Positions 1 to 6,184 of a stretch of 12,769 nucleotides of DNA are shown here, piece by piece. The stretch's first letter is position 1. Each line of letters starts with the position of its first letter. The position numbers and the translations under genes were made by a program. The notes under the pieces are model-generated. The model had not been told where the DNA came from. It worked only from the letters and a program-made list of their open reading frames with translations, and did not search any database. The stretch is from Bacteriovoracaceae bacterium (GTDB lineage: Bacteria; Bdellovibrionota; Bacteriovoracia; Bacteriovoracales; Bacteriovoracaceae), in assembly GCA_947442115.1 (NCBI GenBank), contig CANEVK010000042.1, positions 1 to 12,769 of the forward strand, read 5' to 3'.

Positions 1-16
1 AAAGTTTGGTAGTTTG

Positions 17-31
17 AAAGTTCAGAACTTT
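17..31. repeat. 15-bp palindrome AAAGTTC-A-GAACTTT, copy of the int-proximal site
   Basis: The palindrome is perfect, with 7-bp arms around a single A. Its 13-bp core AAGTTCAGAACTT (18-30) is the exact reverse complement of AAGTTCTGAACTT at 2398-2410, inside the 5' end of the tyrosine recombinase gene. The ten bases TTCAGAACTT (21-30) also recur in the same orientation at 2385-2394. It may be a recombinase core site or an operator half of the same system. The shared sequence is directly visible, but its function is inference. Confidence 0.55.
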
Positions 32-120
32 TGAAATGGGTCATAAATTATCTTCTTTCAAAGTAGGGGAGTATCGATTAACATAGAATATATCATTGGT
101 GTTTACTCATCAGTGGTGAT

Positions 121-175
121 GTTTAGGGCCAGCCAAATAATCTATTTATTATTTGACCTTTCACTGGCCCTAAAC
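121..175. repeat. long two-part inverted repeat (12-bp outer, 8-bp inner stem)
   Basis: GTTTAGGGCCAG (121-132) is perfectly complementary to CTGGCCCTAAAC (164-175). Inside it, CAAATAAT (134-141) pairs with ATTATTTG (148-155) around a 6-nt loop, leaving an unpaired 8-nt bulge (156-163) on one side only. The outer stem is markedly GC-richer than its surroundings. The strand reading to the right continues TTTAT, so it could terminate a transcript entering from the left. An asymmetrically bulged hairpin could also be a folded recombination or transfer site. The outer ends do not match integron attC boxes. Confidence 0.5.
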
Positions 176-279
176 TTTATAAAACCTTTCTCTCCCTCCC
201 AGAAATCACATTTACTTGAAAAACTTTATCGGATAAAAAAATCTACTCATTTAAATTAGATCAGTTAAAATATTTTTAT

Positions 280-338
280 TAGCTCAATTTAATGAGCATT
301 ATTCATACTTGATAATGGGCATTATCAAGCATGAGCTA
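280..338. repeat. hairpin with flanking direct repeats and alternative pairings
   Basis: CTTGATAATG (308-317) and CATTATCAAG (320-329) form a perfect 10-bp stem around GG. With one mismatch the stem extends to 15 bp (303-334). A competing outer stem pairs TAGCTCA (280-286) with TGAGCTA (332-338), and TGAGC at 293-297 can also pair with 282-286. AATGAGCATTAT (291-302) is repeated as AATGGGCATTAT (314-325) with one change, 23 bases apart start to start. This layout could be a protein-binding array or a structured element. It lies about 100 bases upstream of the operon promoter. Confidence 0.45.
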
Positions 339-439
339 GGACTCGCTGATAATTTGTAAAAAATGACTGTAGTATCCATGGGGATTTTTTTCAAATGTGA
401 AGTCGTGTGGTTCCTAGGAAACTCGCTTTTTTGGAGCTG

Positions 440-468
440 TTGAACATGTTCATAATATATGATACAAT
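440..468 (+). promoter_or_regulatory. sigma70-type promoter with overlapping palindromic operator
   Basis: TTGAAC (440-445) and TACAAT (463-468) are spaced by 17 bases, close to the ideal -35/-10 arrangement, and would start transcription near 475, just before the nucleotidyltransferase gene. The perfect 12-bp palindrome TGAACATGTTCA (441-452) covers the -35 box, so a dimeric repressor bound there would block RNA polymerase. The winged-helix or ribbon-helix-helix product of this operon is the obvious candidate for autorepression. That link is inference. Confidence 0.55.
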
Positions 469-498
469 AATATGTGAACTAATGGCGATTAGGACTCT

Positions 499-1026
499 AT
501 GAAAGAAATAATTGTGAGATTTGATAGTTATTTAAAGGACTTAGGTCTTGAGTTTGAGGCGATAATTATAGGTGGTGCTGCCTTAAACATTATGGATGTC
601 ATAACCAGGGAAACAAAAGATGTCGATCTTCTAGACCCGGACATTCCTCAAGAAATCAAAAAGGCATCAGTCGATTTTGCCCTCAATAATTCCGATCTGA
701 AGCTTGCCGTAAATGAGTGGATTAACAATGGACCCAAAGGTTTAACCAGAGATCTCCCGCATGGCTGGAGAAATGATCTCCAAAAAATCTATGACGGAGT
801 TGCACTCCGCTTGTGGACTCTCGGACGATTAAATCTTCTTCGCTCAAAACTCTACGCTTATGCTGATCGCGATACTGACTACTCTGATTGTATTGCCCTA
901 AAACCTACGTTTGCAGAACTCGAAGCCTGCAAGGATTGGGTGCTTGCCGGAGATACAAGTGAGTTCTGGCCTGAGAGGGTAGACTACATCTTTCAAAAAC
1001 TTAAGGAGGATCTGAAGCTTGTATAA
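499..1026 (+). CDS. DUF6036/AbiEii-like nucleotidyltransferase (probable toxin-type)
   Basis: This 175-residue cytosolic protein has the signature of the polymerase-beta-like nucleotidyltransferase fold. It has GG at 25-26, followed by a TKDVD motif with metal-binding D41 and D43. A second conserved block around K117, near YADRDTDYSD (D123-D130), resembles the K/R...D..D segment of DUF6036, AbiEii and MenT families. Such enzymes transfer a nucleotide to tRNA, protein or other acceptors, and several act as toxins; the substrate here cannot be told. The ATG is preceded by AGGA (491-494) with short 4-base spacing and lies about 25 bases after the predicted transcription start. It overlaps the next gene by 8 bp and is first in a four-gene operon. 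The fold call is confident; the toxin role is inferred from family and pairing. Confidence 0.8.
   Translation: MKEIIVRFDSYLKDLGLEFEAIIIGGAALNIMDVITRETKDVDLLDPDIPQEIKKASVDFALNNSDLKLAVNEWINNGPKGLTRDLPHGWRNDLQKIYDGVALRLWTLGRLNLLRSKLYAYADRDTDYSDCIALKPTFAELEACKDWVLAGDTSEFWPERVDYIFQKLKEDLKLV
1003..1010 (+). promoter_or_regulatory. strong ribosome binding site fixing a TTG start
   Basis: AAGGAGGA lies within the 3' end of the nucleotidyltransferase gene, 8 bases before the TTG at 1019. This near-perfect anti-16S match identifies TTG as the real start of the downstream gene and implies translation coupled across the 8-bp overlap. Confidence 0.75.
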
Positions 1027-1672
1027 CATTGATGAACTCTTTAGAGATTTAGAAGCAATTGGTCTTAGGGTTACTTACTCGAAAGTTCCTAAATTATCTG
1101 GGGAGCCAGATATAGAGAAAACCATAGTCAGAGCACTTTATCATATTGATGATGAAGGTAGGCTCTTAGGATTGATTATTAGTTGGTTAAAGGTCCATGG
1201 TACTCATCTTATCGCAGATAAACTATTCAAAGAGTACGACTCAGCAAAAAGGTATCTTGGAGAAACTCCATGGTTTAATGGAATTTGCTCCTACTTGCTT
1301 TTACAGAAAGATCATCGATTTAAAAAAGGTGTTTTAAAACTTAAAAAAACTCACCATTTAGGGAATAGGGATCAATCAAGTCTTATTAAGTTAAAAGGGG
1401 CAATTGATTTTTTAGAAGAAGTTGGAATTCTTGCAGCAGAGTCATCCTTAAGAATTCGAGAGTCGGATGTATTTTCAGTCGATGAACTTGTAAAGTCCAA
1501 CAGGCAATACAGAAATCGATATATCTTTGGAGCTAACTGGAGAGCAGAAATCATCACATCAATTCAAAATGGTGCTCAAAATCCCAATCAAGTTTCAAAA
1601 TTATTAGGTATTGCACGTTCTAGAGTTGGAATTGTGTTTAAGGAATATTCTCTTATTAAGAAATATATTTAA
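1019..1672 (+). CDS. winged-helix partner of the nucleotidyltransferase (antitoxin/regulator candidate)
   Basis: This 217-residue protein starts at TTG behind an excellent ribosome binding site and overlaps the upstream gene by 8 bp. The N-terminal 160 residues match nothing I recognise beyond mixed alpha/beta character. The C-terminal part contains a FGANWRAEII segment (about 170-179) followed by a helix-turn-helix, with a recognition helix near LLGIARSRVGIVFKEY (195-210). The 'GxNxRAxI + HTH' pattern is common in proteins encoded beside AbiEii/DUF6036-type nucleotidyltransferases. By analogy with AbiEi, which carries its HTH at the N-terminus, this could be the antitoxin and autorepressor. 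The gene order here, enzyme first, is the reverse of abiEi-abiEii. The DNA-binding call is moderately sure; the antitoxin role is inference. Confidence 0.65.
   Translation: MYNIDELFRDLEAIGLRVTYSKVPKLSGEPDIEKTIVRALYHIDDEGRLLGLIISWLKVHGTHLIADKLFKEYDSAKRYLGETPWFNGICSYLLLQKDHRFKKGVLKLKKTHHLGNRDQSSLIKLKGAIDFLEEVGILAAESSLRIRESDVFSVDELVKSNRQYRNRYIFGANWRAEIITSIQNGAQNPNQVSKLLGIARSRVGIVFKEYSLIKKYI
1484..1498 (+). repeat. near-copy of the int palindrome inside the winged-helix gene
   Basis: GAACTT-GTA-AAGTCC has the same 6-3-6 layout as GAACTT-CGC-AAGTTC at 2389-2403, with one arm mismatch. It lies in coding sequence of the winged-helix gene and may be chance, since a one-mismatch match to a 12-base pattern is uncommon but not excluded in 12.8 kb. 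Confidence 0.3.
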
Positions 1673-1680
1673 GGTCAATT

Positions 1681-2364
1681 ATGGAAGATATGACATCATC
1701 AAAGCTCGCCTTAAGAAATCTTTTGAAAGATTCAAAAGAAAAGAGGGTGCTCAGTTCACTCACTCAAGATCGAGCGACGGTCAACCAACCAATAAATCCT
1801 ACTGCCCAAGTCATTGAAACAGACGATAAACGTAAAGAGCAGCTAAGGCTTGGGAAGGTTATTTTTGATTATTTTGAAAAATCCATTGCCCCTACGGAAG
1901 ATGTCTTGCCAAAGATCCGCGCTAAAGGGCGTCCAACAAAATCCAAAGAAGAAAAAGCCAAAAATATCACCATCTGTCTTTCAAAAGAGCACATTGAACT
2001 TTTAGACAAGGCAAGCTTTCAGGGAAAAGGCATTAAGGGCAGGGGGAGAAAAGTACGCTACATCATGGATTCATTTATTAAGTATCAAAAACGTGAAAAA
2101 GATCAGGTTCGATCTGTCCAAGAATCCCTGCGCCAACTGGCCGTCAGTATTGACGCCTTTTCCAAAAATTATAAACGTGCTGAAAAATTCAGTGAAAATG
2201 AAAGGGTTATGGCCGATCTTGAAAAATCCATCTCCAATCTACGCATTCTCCTTGGTCTTTTAAAGATAGAGGTTTCTGATCTTAAAAAACTCCTCACAGA
2301 TAAAGAGTGGTCTACCTATCAATTTGCCTTGAGTTGGATCTCCAATAGGGCGGGAGATCAGTAA
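1681..2364 (+). CDS. ribbon-helix-helix-like DNA-binding protein with coiled-coil tail
   Basis: This is a 227-residue basic protein. The first 75 residues are charged and probably flexible. A GRPTKSKEEK stretch (83-92) resembles an AT-hook or basic linker. Residues 94-136 fit a ribbon-helix-helix plan: strand KNITICLS, helix EHIELLDKAS, then a glycine/arginine-rich turn and helix RKVRYIMDSFIKYQ. From about 138 to 205 the sequence is heptad-like and probably a coiled coil. Arc/MetJ-type proteins of this kind act as operon repressors, partition proteins or relaxosome/excision accessories. Its placement directly before the recombinase, with the shared base TAATG, suggests a recombination directionality factor, accessory or repressor. 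The start has only a weak AAGG upstream, 8 bp after the previous stop, so translation is probably coupled. It could instead be a plasmid-type control protein. Confidence 0.55.
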   Translation: MEDMTSSKLALRNLLKDSKEKRVLSSLTQDRATVNQPINPTAQVIETDDKRKEQLRLGKVIFDYFEKSIAPTEDVLPKIRAKGRPTKSKEEKAKNITICLSKEHIELLDKASFQGKGIKGRGRKVRYIMDSFIKYQKREKDQVRSVQESLRQLAVSIDAFSKNYKRAEKFSENERVMADLEKSISNLRILLGLLKIEVSDLKKLLTDKEWSTYQFALSWISNRAGDQ

Positions 2365-3338
2365 TGGAGGCAGAAGTTCAAGACTTCAGAACTTCGCAAG
2401 TTCTGAACTTAAAAGATTCGGAACGTAATAAGATCTATTACGGTTTTCTCTACAACTATTCGTCTCCTCATACCCGAAGGGCCTACCTGAAAGAGCTTAA
2501 AAAGTTTTATGGATTTATAAAATTAAGATTCCAGGGTCTTTCAGAATTTGATGTCGATCATGCTCACCTTGTTGCCTACAAGGATGAACTGCTTCAATTA
2601 GGCGGTGAGAGGGCGCAAAATTTATCATTGAATTCAATGAACCGCACCTTTTCCTGTCTCTATGCTTTTTATGACTACCTCTTGGACTTAGGAAAAGTAA
2701 AAACAAATCCTGTTCAACGGCTCAAACGATTTAAAATTCCAAAAGAAGTGAAGACGATTGATTTAACTAACGAGCAAGTAGAAAAACTTTTAGCCATCAT
2801 TCCATCTGAAAGTGGAGTAGGGAAGCTTCATTTTGCCGTGCTGACCTTACTTTTTACCACGGGTATGCGACAGTCTGAGCTGGCGAATTTAAGATTTCGC
2901 CATCTTGACTACGAAAATGAATACCTGGTGCTTAGATATATGAGCAAGGGTCAGAAAGAAATGGTGACTCCTTTAAATCAAAGAACTATCGATGCTATGG
3001 GTTCATATCTAAAGTGGTGTATAGATGAGAATTTCTCTATGGATCAAGAAGATTTTATTTTTAGGCCAACGATTAATCCGGCCTCTGGCAATTTAAATAA
3101 AAGACTTGATGGCACTTCGATGAACTATATGATTAAAAAATATGCCAAGCTAATTGGAATAAAGGGTAACGTGACGATTCATTCGGCCAGATCAACTGTT
3201 ATTGGTATGCTTTTAGAAAAAGGTCACTCGATTGATCTCGTGGCTGATTTTGTAGGCCATAAGGATATCTCAACGACAAAGTCGTATAATAAGAGAAAGC
3301 TTAGTATTCACCAGTCGTTGAGTTTTGAGCTAGCTTAA
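2364..3338 (+). CDS. tyrosine recombinase/integrase (XerC/D-like)
   Basis: This 324-residue site-specific recombinase carries the full catalytic set: R169 (TGMRQSEL), K195 (SKGQK), H273 and R276 (HSAR), H299 (GHKD) and nucleophile Y308. A SAM-like core-binding domain spans about 28-122 and the catalytic domain about 133-312. Length and layout fit the compact Xer/integron-integrase class without a long arm-binding domain, although residues 1-27 are an extra N-terminal extension. The integron-integrase insert is absent. The ATG shares its A with the preceding TAA stop and has GGGAG 7 bases upstream, so the start is secure. Codons 8-15 lie on a perfect 10-3-10 palindrome, a candidate target or operator inside its own gene. 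It is last in a four-gene operon. It probably excises, integrates, inverts or resolves DNA at sites like 17-31 and 2385-2410. Confidence 0.93.
   Translation: MEAEVQDFRTSQVLNLKDSERNKIYYGFLYNYSSPHTRRAYLKELKKFYGFIKLRFQGLSEFDVDHAHLVAYKDELLQLGGERAQNLSLNSMNRTFSCLYAFYDYLLDLGKVKTNPVQRLKRFKIPKEVKTIDLTNEQVEKLLAIIPSESGVGKLHFAVLTLLFTTGMRQSELANLRFRHLDYENEYLVLRYMSKGQKEMVTPLNQRTIDAMGSYLKWCIDENFSMDQEDFIFRPTINPASGNLNKRLDGTSMNYMIKKYAKLIGIKGNVTIHSARSTVIGMLLEKGHSIDLVADFVGHKDISTTKSYNKRKLSIHQSLSFELA
2374..2410 (+). repeat. cluster of GAACTT/AAGTTC half-sites, candidate recombinase core or operator
   Basis: Four half-sites occur in 37 bases: AAGTTC (2374-2379), GAACTT (2389-2394), AAGTTC (2398-2403) and GAACTT (2405-2410). 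The middle pair extends to a perfect palindrome, TTCAGAACTT, CGC, AAGTTCTGAA (2385-2407). The last pair forms the 13-bp palindrome AAGTTCTGAACTT that recurs, as reverse complement, at 18-30. All lie within the first 16 codons of the recombinase gene. Two inverted recombinase-binding arms around a short centre is the classical core-site layout, but a 3-bp centre is shorter than the 6-8 bp usual for tyrosine recombinases. An autoregulatory operator is therefore an equal possibility. Confidence 0.5.
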
Positions 3339-3429
3339 TTGAAATCCTAAAATATAGTGAAGACTTCGTAAAACGATAGTTTAATTATTTATCTTTGGCC
3401 TATCTTAAATTCAATTTTCTCACAAAAAT

Positions 3430-3481
3430 GTCATGATCACTTTCATCTAACCTTCAAACAAGGTGGATGTGAGATCATGAC
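3430..3481 (+). promoter_or_regulatory. 9-bp inverted repeat bracketing the ATPase ribosome binding site and start codon
   Basis: GTCATGATC (3430-3438) is perfectly complementary to GATCATGAC (3473-3481), and the second arm contains the ATG at 3477. The Shine-Dalgarno AGGTGGA (3461-3467) lies in the 34-base loop. Folded RNA would bury the start codon, so this may be a translational control element. As DNA it could be a pair of operator half-sites. The rest of 3339-3476 shows no clear promoter. It holds ACTTCGTAA (3363-3371), one base different from ACTTCGCAA in the centre of the int palindrome. Confidence 0.35.
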
Positions 3482-6149
3482 CGAAAAAAACTGGCATTCA
3501 TTTCAAATAATTGAAATATTGAATCAACTTAAAACAAATCAAGAAAATGGTCTTAGTGAAAAAGAGGCTAAGGATCGTTTATTCTTTTTTGGTGAAAACA
3601 AGTTACCCAAATCAAAGCGCAAATCTTTTATTCAAATCTTTTTCAAACAACTCCTGAGTCCCCTCACAGCTTTGCTTATATTCGCCGCTCTCCTGGCCTA
3701 CTTTTTAGGAGATCTCAGGGATTCTCTCGTTATTCTTGCTGTTATGGCGATCAATTCTCTTATTGGTACGTTTCATGAATCACGGGCCGAAGAGTCTATT
3801 GAGGCGCTCCAGAATATCACTCCACTCCAGTGCGTAGTATTGAGGTCCGGATTAGAAATGAAAATTGATACGGTTTCAATTGTTCCTGGAGATATTCTTA
3901 AGATTGCGGCCGGTGATGCTATTGTGGCAGACGCTCGTGCGCTTTTGACTCAATCACTTTTTGTGAATGAATCGACTCTAACCGGTGAGTCCTTACCTGT
4001 AGAGAAAGTGGTGGGCATACGCGATGAAGTCACTCATCTGTCAGATAGGACAAATATGCTTTTTGCTGGATCCTTTGTCACAGCTGGGCGCGCCCTCGCA
4101 GTGGTTGTCGCCACCGGTCCTCAAACTGAAATTGGCAAAATCGCTAAGCTTGCTAGCAGTGCCAAACGGCCAAAAACAAAATTAGAACAGCAAATTGAAA
4201 AATTTGGTAAAAGACTTATCATTTTTAGTGCAGGACTTTTTTGTTTCACTCTTGTGATTGGCCTTCTGAAAGGTTTTGGTTTCCTTGAAATTGTGATGAT
4301 TGCGATTGGGCAAATGGTCTCAATTGTCCCAGAAGGCTTACCTGTCGCCTTAACAATTGCTCTTGCCGTAGGAGTTCAGCGGCTAGCAAGAAGGGGAGCT
4401 ATTGTCAGAGATCTATCGAGTGTCGAAAATTTAGGGGCGATCACAACTATCTGCTTTGATAAAACTGGTACTATCACTAAGAATGAAATGACAGTGACGC
4501 ATGCTTATTTACCAAATGTCCCATCCGAATTTAAGGTGACAGGACATGGCTATGATCCTAAGGGAGATATTTTTTATCAAGGTCTTCCTATTCAAGCTCG
4601 TGATCACGAAGGACTTACTAAATTAGGCGAAGCTTGTGTTCTTTGTAATGATGCTCAACTTTGTCCACCTCATGATAATCTTCCACGTTGGCATGTGCTA
4701 GGTGATCCCACTGAAGGGGCCTTGCTCGCTTTCGCCGTTAAAAGTGGAATTGATTGGTTACATGTAAAACGTAGATACTCACGCCTCTCGGAAATCCCCT
4801 TTAATAGTAATGATAAAATGATGGCCACACTCCATGATTATTTTGGAGTGAAAAAAGTTTTTTTAAAAGGAGCTCCTGAAAAAGTTTTTGAATTATGCTC
4901 TCTGCCGCTTGAGGACCATAAAAAATATGAAGAAATAGTAAAAAGCCTTGGAAATTCCTCGTTAAGGATTCTTGCCTTCGCCTCTGCAGAAGTGGATTCC
5001 CTTAGAGAATTTAATGATCTTAAGGGGAAGCTGCATTTTCTTGGAATCATTGCTCAAACTGATCCAGCTCGCCCCATGATTCAAGAATCTTTAAATGAAT
5101 GTTTAAGCGCTGGAATAAAAACGTTAATGATTACGGGAGATCACAAGAGAACTGGTGTAGCGATGGCGCGATCATTAGGATTGCTAACTCAAGAAGGACA
5201 TGCTCTTGATGGATCTGAACTAGATCAAATGTCTGATGATGTTTTAAAACAGAGGATCAATGATATCAGGCTCTTTTCAAGAGTCAGACCTGATCAAAAA
5301 TTCAGAATTATTGAATCTCTCCAGTCAAGAGGAGAAGTGGTGGCCATGACGGGAGATGGAGTCAATGATGCCCCTGCACTCATGAGGGCAAATATAGGTA
5401 TTGCCATGGGTTTTGGTGGTACGGATGTCGCCAGAGAAGCTTCAAAACTTATTTTAACCGATGATAATTTTTCCACTATTGTCAGTGCTATTTCAGAGGG
5501 AAGACTCGTTTATCAAAATATTAAAAAACTTATTTTATTTCTTTTTGTGACCTCGTTAGATGAGGTTCTCGTCCTAACCCTCGCTTTAAGCTTCGGATAT
5601 CCCTTCCCGTTGACTGCTGTTCAAATATTATGGATTAACCTTGTGACTGAGGGAACTTTAACACTGAATCTTGTGATGGATCCGCTCGAAGGGAATGAAA
5701 TGCAAAGAAAACCAGTGCCTTTTAATGAAGCCTTGTTAGATCGAAAACTTTTGCGTCGAGTTCCATTTATGGTTATTCCTTCAGTTCTCGTGACTTTTAT
5801 TTGGTTTACTTATCGAGTGGATCAAAAAATTCCGATTGATATGCTAAGAACTGAGACTTTTACCTTACTCGTTTTTTGTCAGTGGTTTAATGTTCTTAAT
5901 TGTCGATCTGATGTGAATTCTGTTTTTAAGACCTATAGTTTAAAAAATTTATGGCTCCTGGCTGGCCTTTTAATTAGCTTAATTCTTCAACTTCTGGTCA
6001 TTTACTGGAAACCGCTTGCCGAATTTTTTCATACAATTCCCCTAAGCCTTGAAGTCCTGATTCAACTGGCCACCCTTTCAAGTTCTGTCTTGATTGTTGA
6101 GGAGGCGAGAAAGTTTTTCTCAAGAAGGGCAAATGGGAATTACATTTGA
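3477..6149 (+). CDS. type II P-type cation-transporting ATPase (Ca2+-ATPase-like)
   Basis: This 890-residue inner-membrane pump couples ATP hydrolysis to cation export. All hallmarks are present: TGES in the actuator domain (169-172), phosphorylation site DKTGT (D328), nucleotide-binding KGAPE (K464) and hinge TGDGVNDAP (625-633). M4 carries PEGLP (285-289), the calcium-site signature of SERCA/PMR1-type pumps. Ten membrane segments are apparent: M1-M2 at about 55-100, M3-M4 at 247-297, and M5-M10 at 683-875. Length is normal for the class. The M5/M6 ligands differ from SERCA. The motif aligned to N-x-G-E reads S693-L-D-E696, and the usual NLVTDG reads NLVTEG (N721, T724, E725). Calcium is still the best guess, but another cation such as Na+, Mn2+ or Mg2+ is possible. 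The start follows AGGTGGA by 9 bases. lspA follows 35 bp downstream and may be cotranscribed. Confidence 0.93.
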   Translation: MTEKNWHSFQIIEILNQLKTNQENGLSEKEAKDRLFFFGENKLPKSKRKSFIQIFFKQLLSPLTALLIFAALLAYFLGDLRDSLVILAVMAINSLIGTFHESRAEESIEALQNITPLQCVVLRSGLEMKIDTVSIVPGDILKIAAGDAIVADARALLTQSLFVNESTLTGESLPVEKVVGIRDEVTHLSDRTNMLFAGSFVTAGRALAVVVATGPQTEIGKIAKLASSAKRPKTKLEQQIEKFGKRLIIFSAGLFCFTLVIGLLKGFGFLEIVMIAIGQMVSIVPEGLPVALTIALAVGVQRLARRGAIVRDLSSVENLGAITTICFDKTGTITKNEMTVTHAYLPNVPSEFKVTGHGYDPKGDIFYQGLPIQARDHEGLTKLGEACVLCNDAQLCPPHDNLPRWHVLGDPTEGALLAFAVKSGIDWLHVKRRYSRLSEIPFNSNDKMMATLHDYFGVKKVFLKGAPEKVFELCSLPLEDHKKYEEIVKSLGNSSLRILAFASAEVDSLREFNDLKGKLHFLGIIAQTDPARPMIQESLNECLSAGIKTLMITGDHKRTGVAMARSLGLLTQEGHALDGSELDQMSDDVLKQRINDIRLFSRVRPDQKFRIIESLQSRGEVVAMTGDGVNDAPALMRANIGIAMGFGGTDVAREASKLILTDDNFSTIVSAISEGRLVYQNIKKLILFLFVTSLDEVLVLTLALSFGYPFPLTAVQILWINLVTEGTLTLNLVMDPLEGNEMQRKPVPFNEALLDRKLLRRVPFMVIPSVLVTFIWFTYRVDQKIPIDMLRTETFTLLVFCQWFNVLNCRSDVNSVFKTYSLKNLWLLAGLLISLILQLLVIYWKPLAEFFHTIPLSLEVLIQLATLSSSVLIVEEARKFFSRRANGNYI

Positions 6150-6184
6150 CTAATTTATAAGATCAGTTAACCTAAATTTTATAA

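Larger units (their letters stand above)
1..439. other. gene-free, repeat-rich leader upstream of the recombinase operon
   Basis: No convincing reading frame is visible on either strand. The stretch is AT-rich and unusually full of symmetric sequence. It holds a 15-bp palindrome at 17-31, a small hairpin at 108-121 (CATCA/TGATG), a 12-bp-arm inverted repeat at 121-175, a hairpin with direct-repeat flanks at 280-338, and a 10-bp palindrome TTCCTAGGAA at 411-420. This density suggests a recombination, mobilisation or regulatory region, although long AT-rich non-coding DNA does produce some chance hairpins. The window begins inside it, so its left limit is unknown. Confidence 0.6.

Noticed and set aside
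121..175. Possible integron attC site near a tyrosine recombinase
   Set aside because: The outer ends read GTTTAGG...CCTAAAC, opposite to the RYYYAAC...GTTRRRY arrangement of attC, and the recombinase lacks the integron-integrase insert.
374..391. Terminator at ATCC-ATGG-GGAT followed by a T-run
   Set aside because: The stem is only 4 bp, too weak to stand alone despite the good T-tract, and no gene precedes it in the window.
441..452. LexA/SOS box at TGAACATGTTCA
   Set aside because: The GAAC...GTTC half-sites are separated by only 2 bases rather than the 4 of Gram-positive SOS boxes, and it does not match other known LexA boxes, so a local regulator is more likely.
1611..1817. 68-codon frame bridging the winged-helix and RHH genes
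   Set aside because: It is out of frame with two well-supported genes that have their own starts and domain patterns, so it is an overlap artefact.
2385..2407. Similarity to the yeast FRT site (GAAGTTC...GAACTTC ends)
   Set aside because: Only the outer few bases resemble it; the arm interiors and the 8-bp spacer are absent, so it is coincidental.
4838..5476. Two minus-strand frames inside the P-type ATPase gene
   Set aside because: They are antisense shadows of a fully conserved ATPase coding sequence and show no ribosome binding sites or recognisable motifs.
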